A stretch of DNA of 58,318 nt from an uncultured Dehalococcoidia bacterium (lineage in GTDB: Bacteria > Chloroflexota > Dehalococcoidia > Tepidiformales > Tepidiformaceae), in NCBI GenBank assembly GCA_938015525.1, contig CALLPC010000019.1, positions 1 through 58,318 on the forward strand, given 5' to 3'. This document shows positions 41,021 to 49,285 of the stretch, in pieces (within the stretch, counting starts at the first letter, position 1; every line of letters starts with the position of its first letter). The notes beneath the pieces were generated by a model. That model was given only the letters and a program-made list of their open reading frames with translations, was not told where the DNA came from and did not search any database. The position numbers and the translations under genes are program-made.

Positions 41021-42355
41021 ATGCCGTTCACTGACCGGTACGGGTTGCCGCTTTCGACCACCTCGGCGAAGGCCGCCGAGGCCTACTGCCGGGGGCTCGA
41101 CCACGCCCTCGCCGCCGAGGCGGAGGCGGAGGAGTGCTTCCGCGAGGCGCGGCAGGAGGACCCGGGCTTCGCGCTCGCCCACATCGCCGAGGCGCGGCTG
41201 CTGCAGTTCCGCGCCCGGCCGCTGGAGGCGCGGGAGGCGGCCGAGCGGGCGCAGCAGGTGGTGGGCGGGGCCACCCGGCGCGAGCGGCAGCACGTCGACT
41301 GCCTCGCAGCGGCGATCGCCGGGGACAGCCGTGGCGCGCTCGAGAAGCTCCGCGCCCACATCGCGGAGTTCCCGCGCGACGCCTTCGTCCTCTCCCAGGC
41401 CACGGGCGTCTACGGCCTCATCGGCTTCAGCGGCCGGCTCGAGCGGAATGAGGAGCAGCTCGCCCTGCTCGAACCGCTGGCCGATGCGTACGGCGACGAC
41501 TGGTGGTTCCTCTCACAACTCGCATTCGCCTACAACGAGCTGTTCCGGCACGAGGAGGCGCGCCGGGCGGTGGAGCGGTCGCTGGCGGGGAACCCGCGGA
41601 ACGGCCACGCCGCCCATACGGTGGCACACATCGCCTACGAGACGGGTGACGCGGAGGGCGGGGCAGCGTTCCTGCGGGAGTGGCTGGTGGGGTACGACCC
41701 GGCCCACCAGCTGTATGTCCACAACCACTGGCATCTCGCCCTCTTCGAGCTGGCAGCAGGCAACTTCGGCGACGTGCTCGCGCTGTACGACCGGGTCATC
41801 CGGCCCACCGTCGCGACCTCGCCGCCGCTGGGCACCCTCGCCGATGCGGCCTCGCTGCTCTGGCGCTGCACGCTCACGGAGCGCCCGGCGGGGGAGCTGC
41901 CGTGGGCGGAGGTGGCGGACTACGCGGCGGCGAACTTCCCGCGTGCCGGGGTCACCTGGGCCGATGCGCACTGCCTCATCGCCTGGTGCGCCATGAACGA
42001 CACGGCGCGGCTGGTCGCGCTCGTCGGCCAGCTGCGGGACCGGGTCGCCGGGGGGAAGGTGTACGCGGGGCCGGTGCTGGTCACCCTCGGCGAGGCGTAC
42101 CTCGCGTTCGCGTCCGGCGACTGGAGCCGGGCGGCGAACCTCTTCCAGCTGGCGCGCCCGGAGTTCATCCGCCTCGGCGGCAGCCACGCCCAGCGCGACG
42201 TGTTCGAAGAGACGCTCATCGAGGCGTGCGCGCGGGCGGGCCGGCTGGAGCAGGCGCGGGCGGTCCTCGAAGAGCGGCTCGCCCGCCGCCCGAACGGCCG
42301 CGACCGGCGCTGGCTCGCGGCGATCACCGCCCGGCAGGCGGCCGTCGGCGCCTGA
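41021..42355 (+). CDS. TPR protein of the TTC38-like family
   Basis: A 444-residue cytoplasmic helical-repeat protein. It begins with a YGLPLSTTSAKAAEAYCRGL segment and continues with repeat pairs such as FALAHIAEARLLQFRARPLEAREAAE and HVDCLAAAI, ending with SHAQRDVFEETLIEACARAG. This is the pattern of tetratricopeptide repeat protein 38. Its role is unknown. The start is supported by TAGAAT upstream and GGGGGATACC before the ATG. Confidence 0.8.
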   Translation: MPFTDRYGLPLSTTSAKAAEAYCRGLDHALAAEAEAEECFREARQEDPGFALAHIAEARLLQFRARPLEAREAAERAQQVVGGATRRERQHVDCLAAAIAGDSRGALEKLRAHIAEFPRDAFVLSQATGVYGLIGFSGRLERNEEQLALLEPLADAYGDDWWFLSQLAFAYNELFRHEEARRAVERSLAGNPRNGHAAHTVAHIAYETGDAEGGAAFLREWLVGYDPAHQLYVHNHWHLALFELAAGNFGDVLALYDRVIRPTVATSPPLGTLADAASLLWRCTLTERPAGELPWAEVADYAAANFPRAGVTWADAHCLIAWCAMNDTARLVALVGQLRDRVAGGKVYAGPVLVTLGEAYLAFASGDWSRAANLFQLARPEFIRLGGSHAQRDVFEETLIEACARAGRLEQARAVLEERLARRPNGRDRRWLAAITARQAAVGA

Positions 42356-42398
42356 CCGCTTGCCGGAAGCCGGCGTTCCCGGCAACAATCGGCCCACG

Positions 42399-42893
42399 AT
42401 GGCCGATTTCTCCCTCCCTGCTCCGTTCGAACCGCAGAAGTCTGAGTTCATCCACGACCGGGCGACCCGCCCGAAAGGGCCGGCGCTCACCTGGAAGGAG
42501 CTCGTCGCCCGCTTCTGGGGCTACGCCTTCGGCGCCGTCTTCGCGCTCCTGTTCACCGTGGCGCTGTTCGAGCTGCGCGATTCGTGGGACAACCACCGTG
42601 AGTGGCTCGTCTCGTTCATCCCCTTCTTCGCCGTCGCGGGGCTGGCGTTCGGCTACCTGGCCCAGCAGGGGAAGTGGGAGGCGCTCGCCGCGGCCGGCGG
42701 CCTCCTCGCACTGACGGCCATCTTCACCGTCTCCGTCTTCCTCGGCGACATCGACGAGGTGAGCCGCCGGACGCGCGACACGGTCGCCATCCTTGGCGGC
42801 ATCAGCCTCGGTGTCACCGTGGCGGCCGCCATCATCACCCTCGCCGTGGTCGAGTGGCGGAACCCGCCGAAGGCGCCGCCGCCGCTGATGTAA
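42399..42893 (+). CDS. Four-helix membrane protein of unknown function
   Basis: A 164-residue protein with hydrophobic segments at about 43-60, 69-86, 92-110 and 124-148, and a soluble N-terminus of about 35 residues. No family is recognised. AACAAT lies 9 bases before the ATG, with no ribosome binding site. A terminator follows 40 bases after the stop. Confidence 0.6.
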   Translation: MADFSLPAPFEPQKSEFIHDRATRPKGPALTWKELVARFWGYAFGAVFALLFTVALFELRDSWDNHREWLVSFIPFFAVAGLAFGYLAQQGKWEALAAAGGLLALTAIFTVSVFLGDIDEVSRRTRDTVAILGGISLGVTVAAAIITLAVVEWRNPPKAPPPLM

Positions 42894-42933
42894 GCGAAGG
42901 TGAACGGCGCACCGCGCCGCGTCGCCCCGAACG

Positions 42934-42978
42934 CCCCCGGGTGGTAGATTCCTCGAATCTCTTCGCCCGGGGGTTTTT
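42934..42978 (+). terminator. Terminator-like hairpin with promoter inside, before the kinase-like gene
   Basis: CCCCCGGG (42934-42941) and CCCGGGGG (42966-42973) are followed by TTTTT (42974-42978). The loop holds an inner repeat AGATTC/GAATCT and a -10-like TAGATT (42945-42950). The next start codon is only 6 bases after the T-run, so this site both ends the preceding message and lies in the leader of the next. Confidence 0.65.
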
Positions 42979-42983
42979 GCCGA

Positions 42984-44147
42984 ATGGCCAGCCTGTCCAT
43001 TCCCGCCACGATGGACGATGTCACGCCGGAGTGGCTGACCGCCGCCCTGCGCGAGCGGGGCCACCTTCGCGAGGCCCGCATCGTCGAGGCGCCGCGCGAG
43101 CGCATCGGCGCCGGGGTGGGCATCCTCGGCGAGCTCGCCCGCGTCAGCCCCGTCTACGACCGGGAGGAGCCCGGCGCGCCGCGGTCGCTCATCGTGAAGG
43201 TCCCGACGGCCGACCCGGGCGGGCGCGGCGTCGCCCATATGCTCGGCTTCTACGAAAAAGAGCGGCGGTTCTACGAGGAGCTGGCCGAGCGCGTCGGCGT
43301 GCGGAGCGCCCGCGCCTACTACACCGCCGGGGACCCGGAAACCGTCCAGTACGTCATCCTCATGGAGGACCTCGGCGGGCTCCGCCTCGGCGACCAGGTT
43401 GCCGGCGCCAGCGCGGAGGAGTGCGCCGCGCTCGTCCGGGAGGTCGGCCGGCTGCACGCCCGCTGGTGGAATTCGCCCGAGCTCGCCGCGCTCGACTGGG
43501 TCCCGCGCGGGAACGACCCGGTGAACCTGATGGCGGCCGTCGCCTTCGCCCAGGCCGTCGAACCGTTCCTCCAGAACTTCGGCAGTGAGCTGACCGACTT
43601 CGAGCGCGACCTCGTCCTCCGCTACATGCACCGGATGAACCCGATGCAGGACCGCTTCTCGCATGCGCCGGAGACGCTCTGCCACGGCGACCTCCGGCTC
43701 GACAACGTCTTCTGGGGCAGCCCGGAGGGCGATGCCCCGCTGACGCTGGTCGACTGGCAGATCGCGGTGAAGGCCCGCGGCCCCTACGACATCGGCTACT
43801 TCATGAGCCAGTCGGTGGACCCGGAGGTGCGGCGGGCGCACGAGCGCGACCTCGTCCGCGCCTACCACGAGACGCTGCTGGAACACGGCGTGCGCGATTA
43901 CCCGTGGGAGCAGTGCTGGGAGGACTACCGGATGACGGTGATGTGGTGCCTCACCTACCCGGTAGTGGCGGCCGGCTCGATCGACCTCGCGAACGAACGG
44001 GGCGTCGAGCTGGCGAAGGCGATGCTCCGGCGGTCGCTCTCGGCGATCCACGACCTGCGGGCCTACGAGGTGCTCGAGACGCTGGAGGAGCGGCCCCACC
44101 CGCTCGTCCTCGAGGCGATGGCGGCGCAGGAGGGCTCCCCGGCCTAG
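42984..44147 (+). CDS. Kinase-like phosphotransferase (aminoglycoside/ecdysteroid-kinase fold)
   Basis: A 387-residue phosphotransferase of the APH/EcKL superfamily. Active-site blocks: LCHGDLRLDNVFW at about 232-244 (catalytic Asp and metal Asn) and LVDWQIAVKARGPYDIGYF at about 255-273, where DWQ replaces DFG. The ILMEDLGG hinge is present. The substrate is probably a small hydroxylated molecule. The last codon shares CTAG with the stop of the opposite gene (44144-44147). Confidence 0.82.
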   Translation: MASLSIPATMDDVTPEWLTAALRERGHLREARIVEAPRERIGAGVGILGELARVSPVYDREEPGAPRSLIVKVPTADPGGRGVAHMLGFYEKERRFYEELAERVGVRSARAYYTAGDPETVQYVILMEDLGGLRLGDQVAGASAEECAALVREVGRLHARWWNSPELAALDWVPRGNDPVNLMAAVAFAQAVEPFLQNFGSELTDFERDLVLRYMHRMNPMQDRFSHAPETLCHGDLRLDNVFWGSPEGDAPLTLVDWQIAVKARGPYDIGYFMSQSVDPEVRRAHERDLVRAYHETLLEHGVRDYPWEQCWEDYRMTVMWCLTYPVVAAGSIDLANERGVELAKAMLRRSLSAIHDLRAYEVLETLEERPHPLVLEAMAAQEGSPA

Positions 44148-45094
44148 GGCCAGAGGAGGCCGAGCAGGGTCTCGATGGCCTCGGCGATGCGCGGCCCCGG
44201 CGCCCGGAGGAAGAGCATCCGGTCGATGGTCTCGACGCGGCCGGCGCGCACGGCGGGGGTCTGCGCCCAGGCGGGGTCGCGGCGGATGGCGGCTGCGAGG
44301 CCGCCATCGCCCGCCGGCAGGACGAGGACGACGTCGGGCGCGAGCAGCGCCGCCGCGCCGGGGTCGATGACGCCGAACCCGGGCAGCGGGCCGCCCCCGG
44401 GCGGGCTGGCGAGCGCGTTCTCGGCGCCGAGGATGCTGAGCAGGTTGCCGATGTAGGTGGCCGGGCCCGCAGCGAAGACGTCGCGGCCCGCGCCGGTCAG
44501 CACGAGCACCCTGGGGGCGCCCCGGGCGGCGCGGCGCTCGCGGGCGGCGAGGGCGGCGGCCACCACCCGCTTCTCCAGTTCTGCCCGGAGCGCGGCGGCT
44601 TCTTCCTCCCGGCCGACGGCCGCGCCCAGCCGCTCCACCGCCTCGAGGATGCTGAGGTAGTCGGTCGCCTGCACGAGGTAGACCGGGAGGGTAAACCGGT
44701 CGAAATCGGCGATGCGCGCACCCTGCACGGCCGCATCGCCGATGACGAGGTCCGGGGCGAGCGCGGCGATGGCGGGGAAATCCGGGTTCAGCGTGGAGCC
44801 GACCGGGCGGGCGCCCTCCGCGGCCGGGATATCCGATGGCTGACCGATGACCTCGAGCCCGAGGGCGCGCGCATAATCGGCCGCCGCGGGTGCGGTGACG
44901 ACGACCCGGTCGACCCGCGCCGGGAGCTCGACGGCGCGGCCGGCCATGTCGGTGACGGCCCGTGCGGCGGCCGGGCGGCTCCCCTCGAGCGTGGGCGTCG
45001 GTGTCGGGCGGGGCGGCGCAGTCTGCCGTTCGGAGCCGCAGGCCGCGCCGGCGACGAGCAGGGCAGCGGCCAGCGCGGCCAGCGCCACCCTCAT
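44144..45094 (-). CDS. ABC transporter substrate-binding lipoprotein (BtuF/FecB fold)
   Basis: A 316-residue periplasmic-binding lipoprotein, Cys19 in VAGAAC. After a Pro/Thr linker the helical-backbone fold is seen: VTDMAGRAVELPARVDRVVV, LAPDLVIGDAAV, and the second lobe APDVVLVLPAG. Such proteins bind cobalamin, haem or ferric siderophores. No permease or ATPase gene is adjacent. It overlaps cofC by ATGA, so it is translated with the F420 genes. Signal and lipobox place it outside the membrane. Confidence 0.85.
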   Translation of the reverse strand: MRVALAALAAALLVAGAACGSERQTAPPRPTPTPTLEGSRPAAARAVTDMAGRAVELPARVDRVVVTAPAAADYARALGLEVIGQPSDIPAAEGARPVGSTLNPDFPAIAALAPDLVIGDAAVQGARIADFDRFTLPVYLVQATDYLSILEAVERLGAAVGREEEAAALRAELEKRVVAAALAARERRAARGAPRVLVLTGAGRDVFAAGPATYIGNLLSILGAENALASPPGGGPLPGFGVIDPGAAALLAPDVVLVLPAGDGGLAAAIRRDPAWAQTPAVRAGRVETIDRMLFLRAPGPRIAEAIETLLGLLWP

Positions 45095-45750
45095 GCGAGG
45101 GCCTCCGCCAGCCGCCGGTCGGCCCCGATGGCGAGGAGGTAGTGGCCGGCGGCCGTCTGCTGGCCGCGGGCGGTGCGGAGCAGCTCGGCGACGTCGGCCG
45201 GCGTATCGAGGTCGAGCTTCAGCTCGCGGTTCTCGCTCTCGATGACCTGCATCCCGGCGGCGCGGGCAGCGGCGGCGTGCCGCTCGAAGCTGCCCGGCCC
45301 GTAGGCGAGCGGGAAGCGCCCGGGCGGGTGGAGGAGCATCGCGTTCGTGCCGCCGTCGCCGCTGCGGACGAGGACGACGCTCCCCGGGCCGGGGTCCTCC
45401 GCGTCGAGCGTCTCGATCGTCCAGCCGCGGACGAGCGGGAGGTCGGCGTGGAGGATCAGGAGGCGCTCCGTGACGGTGCCGTCGGCCCGGAGCCGTTCGA
45501 TGGCAGCTTCGAGCCGGGCGTTCAGGCCGTCGGCCGCGGGGTCCTCGTCGAGGACGCGATACCGCCCGGCCACCCGCTCGCGGACGCGCGGGTCGGCGGT
45601 GAGGATGACGGCTGCGGAGCCGGCGGCGTGGGCCACCGTCTCCATGGTGATGAGCGAAAGCTCCTCGCGCTCCGCCTCGGTGAGGAGCGGTGCGAGGCGG
45701 CCTTTCGCCCGGTCGAGCCGGTTGACGGGGATGAGGACGGGCAGCGTCAC
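45091..45750 (-). CDS. cofC: 2-phospho-L-lactate (or phosphoenolpyruvate) guanylyltransferase
   Basis: F420 biosynthesis: activates a three-carbon phosphoacid with GTP. The 219 residues contain LIPVNRLDRAKGRLAPLL, LILHADLPL, the SGDGGTNAML loop and a YGPGSFERH segment, all typical of CofC. It starts with GTG overlapping the cofD stop (GTGA) and ends overlapping the binding-protein gene. cofE and the FO synthase genes are not in the window. Confidence 0.92.
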   Translation of the reverse strand: MTLPVLIPVNRLDRAKGRLAPLLTEAEREELSLITMETVAHAAGSAAVILTADPRVRERVAGRYRVLDEDPAADGLNARLEAAIERLRADGTVTERLLILHADLPLVRGWTIETLDAEDPGPGSVVLVRSGDGGTNAMLLHPPGRFPLAYGPGSFERHAAAARAAGMQVIESENRELKLDLDTPADVAELLRTARGQQTAAGHYLLAIGADRRLAEALA

Positions 45751-46688
45751 CGCGGTACCTCCAGGGCAGCGAGGATGGCGCGGGCGAGCGCGCGCTTCCG
45801 TTCGTCGGAGGACATGAGCGTCTCGGTGACGAGGGCGCGCATGCCGAGCGCCTCGACGGCCGGGGCGAGGCCGGCGTCGGCCGTGTCGAGGACGAAGAGG
45901 TCGACGAGTCCCCGGTAGAGGCGCGCCACCCCGAGGGCGGAGACCTCCTGGCCGAGGGCGGCGAGCATCTTCGCGGCCGGGCCCTTCACCACCTGGCCGG
46001 CGATGACCGGGCTGATGGCGACGCGGGCGGCGCGCGTTTCGGCCAGCGCCTGGCGGACGCCGGGGACGGCGAGGATGGGGCCGATGCTGACGAACGGGTT
46101 GCTCGGGGCGAGGATGACGGCCCGCGCCTCGCGGAGCGCCTCGAGCACGCCGGGCGCCGGGCGGGCGGCAGCGGCGCCGGCGAAGCGGATGCCGCGGACG
46201 TCGACCTCGGTCCGGCGGCGGACCATGTACTCCTGGAAGGGGAGGTCGCCCTCGGGCCCCTCGATGACGGTGCGGACCGGGTCGTCGCTCATCGGCAGGA
46301 CCCGGACGTCGAGACCCCAGGCGCGGGTGAGGTCGGCAACGACCCGGTGCATCGGCCAGCCGGCGCGGAGGAGGCGGGTGCGATGGACGGCGGTGGCGAG
46401 GTCGCGGTCACCGAGGCTGAACCAGCGCTCGTAGCCGAAGCGCTGGAGCGCCTCGACGACGGCGAACGTATCGCCGGAGAGCCCCCAGCCGGTCTCGGGA
46501 TTGACGACGCCGGCGAGGGCGTAGATGACGATGTCGGTATCGGGGGAGACGTGGAGGCCGGCGAACTCGAGGTCGTCGCCGGTATTGGAGATGACGGTGA
46601 CCTCGTGTTGCGGAACGGTCATCGCCAGGCCCTGGAGGAAGCGGGATGCGCCGACGCCGCCGGCGAGGACCGTGTACATGGCGCTCAT
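45747..46688 (-). CDS. cofD: 2-phospho-L-lactate transferase
   Basis: Joins the activated phosphoacid to FO to form F420-0. The 313 residues contain LAGGVGASRFLQGL at the start, VISNTGDDLEFAGLHVSPD, and SFGL-like LSGDTF, with the APSNPFVSIGPIL motif in the second half. ATG at 46688 and ATG at 46679 are both possible starts. It is first in the cofD-cofC-binding protein operon, 27 bases behind the Wzy-like gene. Confidence 0.93.
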   Translation of the reverse strand: MSAMYTVLAGGVGASRFLQGLAMTVPQHEVTVISNTGDDLEFAGLHVSPDTDIVIYALAGVVNPETGWGLSGDTFAVVEALQRFGYERWFSLGDRDLATAVHRTRLLRAGWPMHRVVADLTRAWGLDVRVLPMSDDPVRTVIEGPEGDLPFQEYMVRRRTEVDVRGIRFAGAAAARPAPGVLEALREARAVILAPSNPFVSIGPILAVPGVRQALAETRAARVAISPVIAGQVVKGPAAKMLAALGQEVSALGVARLYRGLVDLFVLDTADAGLAPAVEALGMRALVTETLMSSDERKRALARAILAALEVPR

Positions 46689-46715
46689 GCTACCGCCCGG
46701 GCCGGGCGGCGGCGA

Positions 46716-48122
46716 TCAGGCAGGGGCGCCGGCGGCCGCGGCGGGGAGGGGTTCGGCGGCGCTGGCCGGGCGGGGCGCCGGCTCGCGGCGGGCAGCACCC
46801 GCCTCCAGCGCGGCCGTAACGGCGAGGAGCAGCCAGAGGTACGGTTCTTCGAACAGCCGCCCTTCGGACTGGGACTGGAAGAGGATTTCGAGGAAGGCGG
46901 CGATGAGCCAGCTCCCGAGCACCCGCTGGAGCGGGTCGCGCCCGGCGGCGCGGTAGATGCGCGCCGCAGCGGCCCCGGTGCGGGCCGCGAAGAAGCCGAA
47001 GGCGGCCACGCCGAGCAGCCCCCACTCGGCGAGGATGCTGATGAACGAGGTGTGGGAGAGCGAGGTCTTCGCCCAGTAGGGCATCACCCAGTTGTAGACG
47101 AGCAGGAGCGCATTCTGGAACCCGCCGGTGCCGACGCCGAAGAGCGGGTGGTCCAGCCACATCTCCCAGCCGGCACGGATCAGGAACTGCCGCACGCCGA
47201 GGACGGCGTCGACGCCGCTGGCGAGGGAGCGGACCCGCGCCGCATCGGACCCGCCCTGGACGAGGAGGAGGGCGAGCAGCGCGCCCAGCGCGCCGAAGGC
47301 AGCGACGTTGATGCGCAGTTTCGTGTACCGGGGCACGGGCGCGAGCAGGACGACGATGAAACAGGCCAGCAGCATCCCGAGCCAGCCCGAACGGGAGGCC
47401 GTCGCAATCAGCGCCGGCGCCGAGAGGAGGAGCGCGGGGACGGCGAGGTAGACGGTGAGCCGCCGCGGGCCGAGGGCGAGGATGGCTGCCGCCGCCAGCG
47501 CCATCGTCATCGCGAGGAAGCGCGCGAGGTTGTTCGGGTCGGCGAAGGTGGCGTTCGACCGGTAGCTGTAGGCATCGGACTGGACGAGGACGGCCCGCCA
47601 CTGGAAGACGCCGAGGGCGCGCTGGGCAATTGCGAGGAGCGAGAGCCCGATGGCCGCCAGGAAGAAGGCCGCCATGACCCGCTCGAGGTCGCGCCGGTCT
47701 TCGACCAGGGACGGGGCGGCGAAGACGAAGGCGACGTACATGACGAGGATGAGGACGGCGTTGGTGGGCACCCGGGAATCGGCCCATCCGAGCCCGAGGA
47801 AGGAGAGTGTGAGGATGGCGAGCGCGGGCAGCAGCACCCCCGAGCGGGGCAGGAGGCGGCGGGGCTCGTAGCGCGCGCGCCAGGCGGCGGCGACGATGGT
47901 GGCGGCCATGGCGGCCTTGCCCGGGTTCAGCATCGCGCGGATGGCCCCGCCGATACCCCCTTCGCCGAGCACGCTGACCGTCTCGACCTGCAGGTATTCG
48001 AACGGGAGGCCGATGACGACGGCGGGGATGAGGAGCTTCGGCTCGCGCAGGATGATGACGGCGACGAGGAGCGCCGCCTGGACGAGGACGACGGCGGCGA
48101 GGTCAGGGTGCGGCACGTTCAC
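46716..48122 (-). CDS. O-antigen ligase/Wzy-like polymerase
   Basis: A 468-residue membrane protein with about 11 helices. The family region is HPLFGVGTGGFQNALL followed by SHTSFISILAEWGLLG, the Wzy_C pattern seen in O-antigen ligases and exopolysaccharide polymerases. In an organism without LPS it should polymerise or attach a surface polysaccharide. It is divergent from the Wzz-like gene. The F420 genes follow 27 bases later on the same strand and may share its message. Confidence 0.85.
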   Translation of the reverse strand: MNVPHPDLAAVVLVQAALLVAVIILREPKLLIPAVVIGLPFEYLQVETVSVLGEGGIGGAIRAMLNPGKAAMAATIVAAAWRARYEPRRLLPRSGVLLPALAILTLSFLGLGWADSRVPTNAVLILVMYVAFVFAAPSLVEDRRDLERVMAAFFLAAIGLSLLAIAQRALGVFQWRAVLVQSDAYSYRSNATFADPNNLARFLAMTMALAAAAILALGPRRLTVYLAVPALLLSAPALIATASRSGWLGMLLACFIVVLLAPVPRYTKLRINVAAFGALGALLALLLVQGGSDAARVRSLASGVDAVLGVRQFLIRAGWEMWLDHPLFGVGTGGFQNALLLVYNWVMPYWAKTSLSHTSFISILAEWGLLGVAAFGFFAARTGAAAARIYRAAGRDPLQRVLGSWLIAAFLEILFQSQSEGRLFEEPYLWLLLAVTAALEAGAARREPAPRPASAAEPLPAAAAGAPA

Positions 48123-48141
48123 CTCGTGAAGGCCCTCACGA

Positions 48142-48171
48142 TTGACCCCGGAAACCGGGCGAACCTACCAT
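48142..48171 (+). promoter_or_regulatory. Promoter of the Wzz-like gene, leaderless-type
   Basis: TTGACC (48142-48147), an 18-base spacer and TACCAT (48166-48171), then 8 bases to the ATG at 48180. This is the clearest complete promoter in the window and puts the transcription start at the start codon. Confidence 0.65.
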
Positions 48172-48179
48172 ACCCCGCG

Positions 48180-49280
48180 ATGCCCACCGAAACCAGCGGC
48201 CTCGAGCGCGACCTGCAGGTCATCCGGCGCCGCTGGTGGGTCTTCCTCCCCTTCGCTGCCCTCGGCATCCTCGCGGCCCTCGCCGTCGGCGCTCTCTCCG
48301 GCGGCTCCACCGCCGTCGCGACGATGACGCTCGACACGACGGTGCACGACCTCGTCATCGGCGGCGACCGGGGGCTGCGCATCTTCGAGGCCCAGGCGAT
48401 GACCTCGGACCCGGCGTTCAAGGAGAAGGTCCTCGCGTCGATCGGCGAGCCGGGGTTCGATTACGCCCGTTTCAGCGTCAGCCTCTTCCCCATTTCGGTG
48501 GGCGACGGGATTTCGCGCGGCATCCTGACCGTCTCCATCTCGGACCCGGACAGGGCGCAGGCGGAGCGGTACCGGCAGGCCTTCGTGGATGTGTACACGC
48601 GGGAGTACACCGCGCCGGACGGGCTCTTCCGGACGCGGTTCGTGGAGCGGCGCCGGCAGGTAGCGGCGAACGCCGAGGCGGCCTACCAGGACGCATACCG
48701 CCGCCTGGAGGCGGCAACGTCCGGGCGCGGCGTCGACCTGGCTGCGCTGGTGGAGACGCGCGGCGACACGAACCCGCTCGTCTTCGCCACCCAGCAGCGG
48801 GCCGTGCTCGAACGGCAGCTGGCCGAGGCGAAGGGCGCGCTCGCGAGCGTCTCCGGGGCGAGCCCGGAGGCCGCGGCGGCAGTGGCGGCGGCGGTCATCG
48901 GCCAGCCGGTGCCGGCCGGGCAGGCGCAGGCCGTGCTCACGGCCCGGGCAGCCGCGCTCGAAGCAGCCCTCCGCGAGTACGCCGCCCTGGCCCCTGCCCT
49001 GCCTGAGCAGCAGCTGGACGGTGCGACGCAGGCGCTCCTCAACGAGGTCCGCGGCCTCCGGCAGGTACGCGATTCGGCCTTCGTGAACCTCGGGAACGCC
49101 CAAATCGCCGTCGGGAGCGCCGAGAGCCGGCTCGAGGTGAGCTACGCGTTCTCCGGCGGCCTTGCCGGCTCGCTGGCGGGGCGGGTCGCGGTGGCGCTCG
49201 CCGTGACGGTCATCTTCGGCCTGGTCGCCATCTTTGCGCTGGAGTGGCTGAGCCCGTCGCGGCGCCCTGGCGAGGGGTGA
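48180..49280 (+). CDS. Wzz-like polysaccharide chain-length/copolymerase protein
   Basis: A 366-residue inner-membrane protein with helices near both ends (about 22-40 and 333-352) and a long coiled-coil-rich region between, the usual topology of polysaccharide copolymerases. N-terminal LERDLQVIRRRWWVFLPF is typical. No tyrosine kinase domain is attached. It opens the exopolysaccharide operon that continues with three glycosyltransferases. The much longer open frame upstream is a shadow of the Wzy-like and cofD genes. Confidence 0.82.
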   Translation: MPTETSGLERDLQVIRRRWWVFLPFAALGILAALAVGALSGGSTAVATMTLDTTVHDLVIGGDRGLRIFEAQAMTSDPAFKEKVLASIGEPGFDYARFSVSLFPISVGDGISRGILTVSISDPDRAQAERYRQAFVDVYTREYTAPDGLFRTRFVERRRQVAANAEAAYQDAYRRLEAATSGRGVDLAALVETRGDTNPLVFATQQRAVLERQLAEAKGALASVSGASPEAAAAVAAAVIGQPVPAGQAQAVLTARAAALEAALREYAALAPALPEQQLDGATQALLNEVRGLRQVRDSAFVNLGNAQIAVGSAESRLEVSYAFSGGLAGSLAGRVAVALAVTVIFGLVAIFALEWLSPSRRPGEG

Positions 49281-49285
49281 GGCGG

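Noticed and set aside
46347..48179. Long plus-strand frame ahead of the Wzz-like start
   Set aside because: Low-complexity and antisense to cofD and the Wzy-like gene; the promoter at 48142-48171 marks the true start at 48180.
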